Origin: Batillaria attramentaria
Lineage: Eukaryota > Mollusca > Gastropoda > Batillariidae
NCBI GenBank assembly: GCA_018292915.2
Contig: JACVVK020000088.1
Span: 606,501-670,500 of the forward strand
Direction: 5' to 3'
DNA length: 64,000 nt
Numbering within the stretch: position 1 is the stretch's first letter; each line of letters opens with the position of its first letter. Positions 57,338 through 64,000 of the stretch are shown piece by piece. The translations under genes and the position numbers were made by a program. The notes below the pieces were generated by a model. It did not search any database, was not told where the DNA came from, and saw only the letters and a program-made list of their open reading frames with translations.

Positions 57338-58603
57338 CAGTCTACTTCGTTTATAACGTCGCCGGATATAACGTCACCCCGTTATAACGTCACCCAAAGA
57401 CCGGTCCAGGCCCAATTCCTTCTTTAAAAGACTATTTTAACCTCGGATATAACGTCACCGGATATAGCGTCACCCCGTTATAACGTCACTCATCCATGTC
57501 GGTTATAACGTCATACCAATCCCCATGGCAGTTTGCACAATCAAGGATTACAGCGGCTTCAGCTGCGGCCTTCATTTACAAGTCATAGAACCTCACGCCG
57601 GATGTGCCCCTCACTCTCTCTACCCTACCCCCACCAACCTCTCCTCCCTCTTCACGCTTACGGAACCTGCTCTGGTTTTCCCCGCAGTCTCTGCCCCATC
57701 GCACGTACATTTAACGGATGTGACATCACGGTTTGGAAAAATGGCGACTGCTGCTAAGTATGCTGCGAAGAGAGAGTCTCTTTCATTGAAAGAAAAAATT
57801 GACGTCATCGAAAAGGCTGAGGATAACCCTGCCCTGTCCACGACATCTATAGGTGATTCTTTTGGCATCGCCCGGACGACAGTGGCATCCGTTCTCAAGA
57901 ACAAATTAAAGTACAAGCAGCTGTTTTTCCAGAATGAAACTGATGTTTCCAAGAAGCGAATTTTTGCTGGCAATTTGATGGCGGTGGGGAAGGGGGGGGG
58001 GGGTTGATGACTGCGGTGTCATGAACTAAAATCGCTAGATCGATAGATCTGTGCCGCTCTTGTTTCATTGACAATATTTAGATCTAGAAATACAATATTT
58101 AGATCTAGAAATAGAACCCGGTTCCTCCTGGGATACTTCCCTTCTCAACGCAAAGGAATGAATCTCCACCTCCACTCCCACCCCCTTCCCCCGTCCCGTC
58201 CCCCTTCCCTCTTCTTTCTCCATTTAGATCTAGCCGTACCACTCCCCGTCTTTGTCTTTCTGTCCAGGGTGGTGCCATGTCTATTGCACCTCGTTATCTC
58301 CCTTGGCTTATTAACAGTGCCGCAATAAACACTACCACCTGTACTGCAGTGACGCGACGGCCTATCTGTGAAGCTCCCCCCCCCCCTTACCCCCCCTTCT
58401 CCGCCCGCTCCATCACAATTCCCGCTCGGAGCAGTTCCCAGTCTTAGACTCGTTGAAGCCCCTTCCCCATCCCCCTCTCTCCGGATATAACGTCACCCGC
58501 ACGTAAAAGTGACGTTATAACCGATAGCCGGATATAGCGTCACCACATATAACGTCGCTCAAAAACATTCCCCGATGGGTGACGTAATATCCGGAGTCGA
58601 CTG
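57338..58603 (+). mobile_element. pogo/Tigger-like element, 1266 bp
   Basis: Ends CAGTCTACTTCG and inverted CAGTCGACTCCGGATA; TA flanks at 57336-57337 and 58604-58605. The subterminal regions are crowded with (G/T)ATA(A/G)CGTCACC repeats, about seven on the left (57350-57510) and four on the right (58488-58560), likely transposase-binding sites. The inner part holds the start of a transposase gene, then C-rich and AGATCTA-rich low-complexity DNA. The catalytic DDE part is deleted. Confidence 0.85.
57741..58007 (+). pseudogene. pogo transposase N-terminus, CENP-B-like HTH (88 aa)
   Basis: From the ATG at 57741: a basic start (MATAAKYAAKRESLSLKEK), then a helix-turn-helix of the CENP-B/pipsqueak type (KIDVIEKAEDNP, TSIGDSFGIARTTVASVLKN) and the following KYKQLFFQNE. 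In pogo transposases this domain binds the element's ends. After ~75 residues the frame runs into a G tract (57987-58004) and stops; the second DNA-binding domain and the DDE catalytic core are missing. A truncated DNA-binding product could in principle bind the subterminal repeats (inference). Confidence 0.75.
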
Positions 58604-58605
58604 TA

Positions 58606-58943
58606 TCATCTGTCAGACGAGCAGCGTGAGGCTGACGTCAAATGTTTGGTTCACAGACAAAATCTGCAAGTATCGTCACTGCTTCCGACATTTCATCAGC
58701 CCTCTACATCTTCCAGATTTCATGTGAAAAATAATTCAGTCGGAGAAGTCACAAAGCCAATAGGGAAATCACAGGACATAAACAAGCATCCTCAGACGAT
58801 CTCAGTGCTAGAGGCTGACGCCAAAAGTTTAGTTCACGGAATTGACGTCATCTCTCTCTCTCTCTCTCTCTCTCTGTATGACGACCTGCCTGAGGCTGAC
58901 GTCAAATGTTTAGTTCACGGAACTGACCTCTCTCTCTCTCTGG
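58606..58943 (+). repeat. Tandem copies of the split unit, with (TC)n
   Basis: Continuation of the repeat interrupted by the pogo element: GAGGCTGACG(T/C)CAAA(T/A)GTTT(G/A)GTTCAC occurs three times, with TC runs at 58853-58875 and 58928-58940. No gene. Confidence 0.7.
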
Positions 58944-59115
58944 GGAGCCAGGGTGGCCGAATGGTAGAGCGTTGGACTTTCAATGCTTGGGCCGAGAGTT
59001 CGAATCCCGGCCGCTGGGGCCAAATATTTGTGCTGGCCTTTTTCTCGTTGCCCCGTCTTTGATATCACCCTTATGTGGTGGAAAAGGGCGTTAAACTCCT
59101 AAACACCCACCTACC
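58944..59115 (+). mobile_element. tRNA-headed SINE
   Basis: The 5' part has an A-box-like GGTGGCCGAATGGT and a B box GAGTTCGAATCCC at tRNA spacing, so internal pol III promoter elements are present. It is followed by a non-tRNA body (CAAATATTTGTGCTGGCC through GGAAAAGGGCGTTAAACTCC) and a TAAACACCCACC tail. The CGTTAAAC...AACACCC tail resembles a segment in the foldback element's arms (37605-37625 and inverted at 38583-38605), which may have captured a SINE tail. Not a functional tRNA, because the anticodon stem does not pair well. Confidence 0.7.
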
Positions 59116-59721
59116 CACCCTCTCTCTCTGCCTCTCTCTCTCTCTCCCTTCTTCCCCCACCCGGCCCCACCCCCAGTCACGTGGCTAATCGGTCGAGGTC
59201 GTAGAGGATCTAGTGTCATTGGTAGAACTTGGAGAGGGGAGAACCGGCAACAATAACAAAACAGACAAAATAAAATGAACTTTGGAGAAACAACTTTGTA
59301 GGACGGGGCCGTTCCTCCTTGTTTGGAAATAGCATGAATACGGACTCTAAACAGAGTGAATTTTGGAGGTAGTCATGTAATACTTTTGACGTAAGCCGTA
59401 CCTCATGAAAGTGCTGGAGAACCCATTTTAGATCTCAAAATCGCTCCTTCTATACATGTATATAGATAATGTGTCTGGGGTGCCGTAAATAAATATACAA
59501 AAAATTTAGAAAAAATCACTGCAGCCGTTATCTTCAGTTGACTCGAAACTTTGTACTCACAGCACATTTCCTCCACAAGTCACACGCCTCACAAACAACG
59601 AAGAAGAGACGCACGCGCACTGACGTAAAGTAAGAGCGTCATGTTTGATTGACGTGATGCTTGTTTTCTTGGGGATTTCTCGCCACTTTCTTTCCGAATT
59701 CCTGTGTTTGGAGACGTGGTG
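59116..59721. other. No recognisable feature
   Basis: Starts with TC-rich low-complexity DNA, then single-copy-looking sequence with no open frame or transposon end that I can identify. Confidence 0.4.
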
Positions 59722-59723
59722 TA

Positions 59724-59890
59724 CAGACCCATACGCTTAAGTCAAACACGCTTAAGTCGAACTTCGGATACGTCGAAACAAAAAGTTTTTCCCGGCCAAA
59801 CTTGCTCTTTGTATGACTAAATTTTCCACGGAAAAGTCGAACGAGTACTCAAAAACGGATAAGTCAAAACTCGGTTATGTCAAACGAAAT
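59724..59890. mobile_element. Solo pogo-type end
   Basis: TA then CAGACCCATACGCTTAAGTC, followed by repeated (A/G)CGCTTAAGTC(A/G)AAC and GGATA(A/C)GTC motifs, the same layout as the subterminal regions of the two larger pogo elements here. No matching inverted end was found downstream, so the other side is deleted or replaced. Confidence 0.5.
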
Positions 59891-60177
59891 CTGCAATTTT
59901 AGCCTCGGATAAGTCGTACCAGTCGCTGGCACGGGAATTTCTTTTTGTCCTTCTGATGCATCAGCGCCAAAACACGGCTTGCACGGAGATTTTACATTTT
60001 CCGTGCAAGTACAGGTTGACAGTGCTATCTGTCCTGCGGGCCTTAGGGCTGGTTGTCTTGGGTGGTAGAACACGAAATTGGCGAGAAACACGTGCAAGAA
60101 CAGAGCTAGCCGTGAGATCTGACCCTGTGCCCCTGATCTCGGAGGGTAAGCAGTGAGTTATTCCTGGTGTGTCAAAT

Positions 60178-60179
60178 GT

Positions 60180-60221
<42 letters not shown>
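60178..60221. repeat. (TG)n(AG)n microsatellite
   Basis: About 13 TG followed by ~8 AG. A second, (CG)n-TA-(CA)n, lies at 60340-60385. The flanking 59.9-60.48 kb shows no gene. Confidence 0.93.
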
Positions 60222-60350
60222 CAAAGAGGAAGGTTGCCGGTTGGTGCCGTTAGAGTTGGATCTTTCTGCTATTTGACTGCATGTGTTTATATGACGTTGC
60301 ACTAGAATTTATTGAGCACATGCGATCATATGACTTCGAACGCGCGCGCG

Positions 60351-60387
<37 letters not shown>

Positions 60388-60485
60388 CGCTGCTGATCTT
60401 ACAAGCAGAATAAAAGTCAGTGAAAGTAGAAAGGAAGAAGAAAACATACGCTGGAACTGAACTTATCACCGTTTGGCAGCTTTCA

Positions 60486-62473
60486 TGTCAGGACACAGCC
60501 ATCTGTGCCCCAGAGAGTGGCCAAGGTGCACTAGTGCCATTGAGGATTCCTCTGGGTTCAAAGCTGGTCAAGGATGACATAGTGCGCGACCTTGTGTTTG
60601 ACTGAGAGCACCGAAACAATTTAGCCCCGTCACGGCACTCTCTGGGGCACAGAGTCTTTCAGTGGAATTCAGGAAAGTACCTCTGTGCACGGTGGGGAAA
60701 TGGCGCTCACTGCGCTACCGTGACGGGCCTAAATTGTCTCGGTGCTCTCAAACACAAGGTCGCGCACTATGTCATCCTTGACCAGTTTTGAACCCAGAGG
60801 GATCCTCAATGGCGCAAGTGATGGCAGGCTGTCTTCAGAGTGAAAGTAGGCGTGTTTCTGAATCAGAGACATACATAATATGTCTCAGTCTGTCTGAATG
60901 GACAGATCTATTATTACATTCAGTCCTAGAGCACGGGTGTGTATGCTTTTGTAATCGTCTCTTATTCCACCATAAGGCAGGTACGTGATCGTCTGCACCG
61001 TGCAATAATACTTGCCTGTAGAGTGCAACACCCTTGCTAGACTCCAGAGTGCAGTCCCTTTTCGGCGGGGCGTGAAAATGTGACTGCTTACAGCCAGCGC
61101 CATTTTCAAAAATGGCGAATTTTTTTTAGAAAAGCAGAGACTTGTGTGTCATATGATTCGATTTGAAACGAAGTCTTGAATATCCGACCACTTTTCGTTT
61201 GGGCAAAATCTTTGCCAGCGGACAATTATTGTTGCGCTTTGATGGCACTGTTTACGTGGTACACTGATCCAACAGGATGTGAGTAAACGGCAAGGGGGTT
61301 GCACTCTGACAGGCAAGGGTGTTGCACTCTACAGGCAAGTATTATTGCACGGTGCAGACGATCACGTACCTGCCTTGTGGTGGAATAAGAGACGATCACA
61401 AAAGCATACACACCCGTGCTCCATTCAGACAGAGACATGTTATGTATGTCTCCGATTCAGAAACACGCCTACTTTCACTCTGAAGACAGCCTGCCATCAC
61501 TTGCGCCACTGAGGATCCCTCTGGGTTCAAAACTGGTCAAGGATGACATAGTGCGCGACCTTGTGTTTGAGAGCACCGAGACAATTTAGGCCCGTCACGG
61601 TAGCGCAGTGAGCGCCATTTCCCCACTGTGCACAGAGGTACTTTCCACTGAAAGACTCTGTGCCCCAGAGAGTGCACCCTTGCCTGTCAGAGTGCAACCC
61701 CCTTGCCGTTTACTCACATCCTGTTGGATCAGTGTACCACGCAAACAGTGCCAACAAAGCGCAACAATAATTGTCCGCTGGCAAAGATTTTGCCCAAACG
61801 AAAAGTGCTCGGATATTCAAGCCTTCGTTTCAGATCGAATCATATGACACACAAGTCTTCGCTTTTCTAAAAAAAATTCGCCATTTTTGAAAATGGCGCT
61901 GGCTGTAAGCAGTCCATCGACGTATAGATCTATACGTCTGTGAAGCAGTCACATTTGGTCACGCCCCGCCGAAAAGGGACTGCACTCTGGAGTCTACCGT
62001 CACGGTAGCGCAGTGAGCGCCATTTCTCCACCGTGCACAGAGGTACTTTCCACTGAAAGACTCTGTGCCCCAGAGAGTGGCCAAGGTGTTGCACTCTACA
62101 GGCAAGTATTATTGCACGGTGCAGACGATCACGTACCTGCTTTGTGGTGGAATAAGAGACGATTACAAAAGCATACACACCCGTGCTCTAGGACTGAATG
62201 TAATAATAGATCCGGCTGTCCATTCAGACAGAGACATGTGTGTCTCTGATTCAGAAACACGTCCACTTTCACTCTGACGACAGCCTGCCATCACTTGCGC
62301 CATTGAGGATCCCTCTGGGTTCAAAGCTGGTCAAGGATGACATAGTGCGCGACCTTGTGTTTGAGAGCACCGAGACAATTTAGGCCCGTCACGGTAGCGC
62401 AGTGAGCGCCATTTCCCCACCGTGCACAGAGGTACTTTCCACTGAAAGACTCTGTGCCCCAGAGAGTGCACCT
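60486..62473. repeat. Mosaic of direct and inverted modules, part 1
   Basis: Two module types recur. Module Y: CTCTGTGCCCCAGAGAGTG, GTGCACAGAGGTACTTTCC, GCGCCATTTCCCCAC, CGTCACGGTAGCGCAGTG, GACATAGTGCGCGACC, GCCTGCCATCACTTGCGCC. It occurs inverted at 60620-61040 and forward at 61340-61680 and 62000-62473. Module X: GTTGGATCAGTGTACCAC, AAAGATTTTGCCCAAACG, TCATATGACACACAAG, GCCATTTTTGAAAATGGCGC, GAAAAGGGACTGCACTC. It occurs inverted at 61041-61320 and forward at 61680-61995. Neither encodes a protein I recognise. The hairpin-like end CTCTGTGCCCCAGAG suggests a DNA transposon family that inserts into or recombines with itself. Confidence 0.75.
61919..61938. repeat. 20-bp perfect palindrome in a micro-insertion
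   Basis: GACGTATAGATCTATACGTC. It lies in ~30 extra bases that interrupt one copy of module X and are flanked by AGCAGT on both sides; the other copies read straight through (GTAAGCAGTCACATTT). Confidence 0.9.
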
Positions 62474-63400
62474 TCCCCGCTGGGGGTGGTCATTCTGTCC
62501 GACTCCAAGTCCTCACTCCAAGCCCTAGAGAGAGGGGGCACGAGGAATAGGAGTGACGTACAAAGCGAGATCCTCTTTCTGGCCCATCAGATCATCACGA
62601 AGGGAACCGTCTTAGCCCTCATGTGGCTACCCTCCCACAGCGGGATCAGAGGAAATGAGCTGGCCGATCGCGCGGCCCGGGGCGCCACCAGCGATGGCAT
62701 GGAAGCAAAACTACCCCAGACACTCAGTGAAGTAAAAAGCAAGATACAAAGAGCGGCCCGCACTCTCAGCGAGAGGAAACTCCGTGCATTGTGTGAAGAA
62801 AATGGCTGGGTCCACCTCCCGGGTGGCCAAAACCACGTGCCACTTTTCCCGCGCAGGCACTCTGCAATCATCTGCAGAATACGCACACTGTGCTGCGCAC
62901 ACACATGGAGTAACGACCTCTGCCAGTGTGGGCAGCCCCCAGACGTCCGCCACATTGTAAACGGATGTGATGGCCTACCCACCAGCCTCCAGCCGGTCTG
63001 GGACCTGAAAGACAGATACTCACTGAAGACGGTAGACTTCCTCAGGCCACACCAAGCCCTAGGTGATAGGCCAATGAGAACCCTGACCGACGCGATCGTC
63101 AGATCAGATCTGACAAAATGGTTTTGAAACCAGAAAGCGAGGGGACACCCCAGTGATAATCTAAAAGGCAAAAGTACGCATGACAGAACAGACTGAGGCA
63201 CTGAAAAACAAAACCCAGACCAGGCATTCGAAAGCCAAGCAGAGACCCTCTGACGTTGCCCAAAGCTTAGCAAAGCAGCCCTCACACACCCCAAACACAT
63301 TCGCCTAGCCAAGCAGCCAAAGACACACGCCAGGAACAACTTGTCCTTAAGGGCCAAAAGCCATAGGACGTAAAGCAAGCTAATGATGATGAGTGCTACT
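62474..63400 (+). pseudogene. LINE fragment with RNase H domain inserted in the mosaic
   Basis: Frame to 63127 encoding the end of a LINE polyprotein that has RNase H after the RT: VVILSDSKSSLQAL (a catalytic Asp), MWLPSHSGIRGNELADRAA (conserved His and last Asp), then a C-terminal Cys/His cluster (LCCAHTWSNDLCQCGQPPD, RHIVNGC). This layout fits I-group/Nimb-like LINEs. The first Asp and the Glu of RNase H and all of the RT are missing. A ~250-base 3'UTR ends in a short ATG repeat (AATGATGATGAG, near 63383). Uninterrupted mosaic copies at ~61670 show that the fragment landed within module sequence. Confidence 0.85.
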
Positions 63401-64000
63401 TTGTCTGTCAGAGTGCAACCCCCTTGCCGTTTACTCACATTCTGTTGGATCAGTGTACCACGTAAACAGTGCCATCAAAGCGCAACAATAATTGTCCGCA
63501 AAGATTTTGCCCAAACGAAAAGTGGTCGGATATTCAAGAATTCATTTCAAATCGAATCATATGACACACAAGTCTTCGCTTTTCTAAAAAAAAAAAAATC
63601 GCCATTTTTGAAAATGGCGCTGGCTGTAAGCAGTCACATTTTCACGCTCCGCCGAAAAGGGACTGCACTTTGGAGTCTACACCTTGGCCTGTCAGAGTGC
63701 AACACCCTTGCCGCTTACTCACATCCTGTTGGATCAGTGTACCACGTAAACACTGGCAGTGCCATCAAAGCGCAACAATGATTGTCCGCTGGCAAAGATT
63801 TTGCCCAAACGAAAAGTGGTCGGATATTCAAGACTTAGTTTCAAATCGAATCATATGACACACAAGTCTTCGCTTTTCTAAAAAAAATTCGCCATTTTTG
63901 AAAATGGCGCTGGCTGTAAGCAGTCACATTTTCACGCCCCGCCGAAAAGGGACTGCACTCTGGAGTCTACGTGCCCCCCACTCTCTGGGGCACAGAGTCT
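63401..64000 (+). repeat. Mosaic part 2: tandem module X copies and terminal hairpin
   Basis: Module X occurs twice head-to-tail (63405-63680 and 63690-63970, ~285 bases each). At the window edge CACTCTCTGGGGCACAGAG is the inverse of the module Y end, so another module begins or closes here. The right limit of the array is outside the window. Confidence 0.75.

Noticed and set aside
57620..57973. Minus-strand 117-codon frame
   Set aside because: Antisense of the pogo helix-turn-helix frame.
57741..58007. Host CENP-B gene
   Set aside because: Enclosed by pogo-type inverted ends with TA duplication and lacking most of the protein; it is a transposon remnant.
58944..59020. A tRNA gene
   Set aside because: A and B boxes are good, but the anticodon stem has mismatches and the sequence continues into a SINE body and tail.
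62587..63438. Minus-strand 283-codon frame
   Set aside because: Antisense to the RNase H-bearing LINE frame, which has recognisable catalytic motifs; the antisense translation has none.

Overview
The window is eukaryotic, repeat-dominated DNA. No complete host gene can be recognised. The mix of elements points to a marine invertebrate, most likely a mollusc and perhaps a gastropod: CR1-like LINEs whose ORF1 carries an SGNH/GDSL esterase, a BEL/Pao element, Tx1/L1-type and RTE-like LINEs, Tc1 and pogo/Tigger DNA transposons, and a tRNA-headed SINE. The taxonomic call is inference from repeat content only.

1-33.3 kb, with a further piece at 33.96-35.56 kb, is one AT-rich satellite with higher-order structure. 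Diverged relatives of a few-hundred-bp monomer share a core like AAATCGAAATGCATATTT. They are arranged as ~482-bp and ~568-bp tandem units and as long palindromes with ~360-bp arms and ~137-bp loops. These modules form a unit with a period of about 12 kb; equivalent starts lie at 1643, 13375 and 25517. Small LINE fragments (RT C-terminus in +, 3'UTR in -) sit inside the repeat and were amplified with it. Two longer versions of the same LINE end lie at 33.3-34.0 and 35.6-36.2 kb.

36.2-44.2 kb is a nest of retroelements. A CR1-like LINE on the minus strand is split inside its esterase ORF by a 1917-bp foldback element (9-bp target duplication, ~610-bp inverted arms). It abuts a decayed minus-strand BEL/Pao element (gag, protease and reverse transcriptase pieces), which is itself split by a ~0.9-kb transposon with TIRs starting GGGGACCTATGCATGGACAC.

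44.2-51.3 kb holds a pogo-type MITE, a short stretch of possibly host-like CpG-rich sequence, a second element with a 9-bp target duplication that carries a small pogo MITE, and a ~340-bp tandem array that reverses orientation near 50.2 kb and ends at a 26-bp perfect palindrome.

51.3-58.6 kb contains an RTE-like RT C-terminus, a CR1-like endonuclease, a Tc1 (DD34E) transposon with one nonsense codon, a minus-strand Tx1/L1-like LINE interrupted by a Harbinger-like MITE, and a pogo element that still encodes a CENP-B-like N-terminal helix-turn-helix. 58.6-64 kb contains a SINE, microsatellites and a mosaic of direct and inverted modules bounded by a CTCTGTGCCCCAGAG hairpin, with a LINE RNase H fragment inserted.

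No operon, CRISPR array or prokaryotic system is present. The most interesting content is structural: the palindrome-rich higher-order satellite with captured LINE pieces, and a set of non-autonomous transposons whose boundaries can be read directly because each one interrupts a recognisable reading frame or leaves a clear target duplication.
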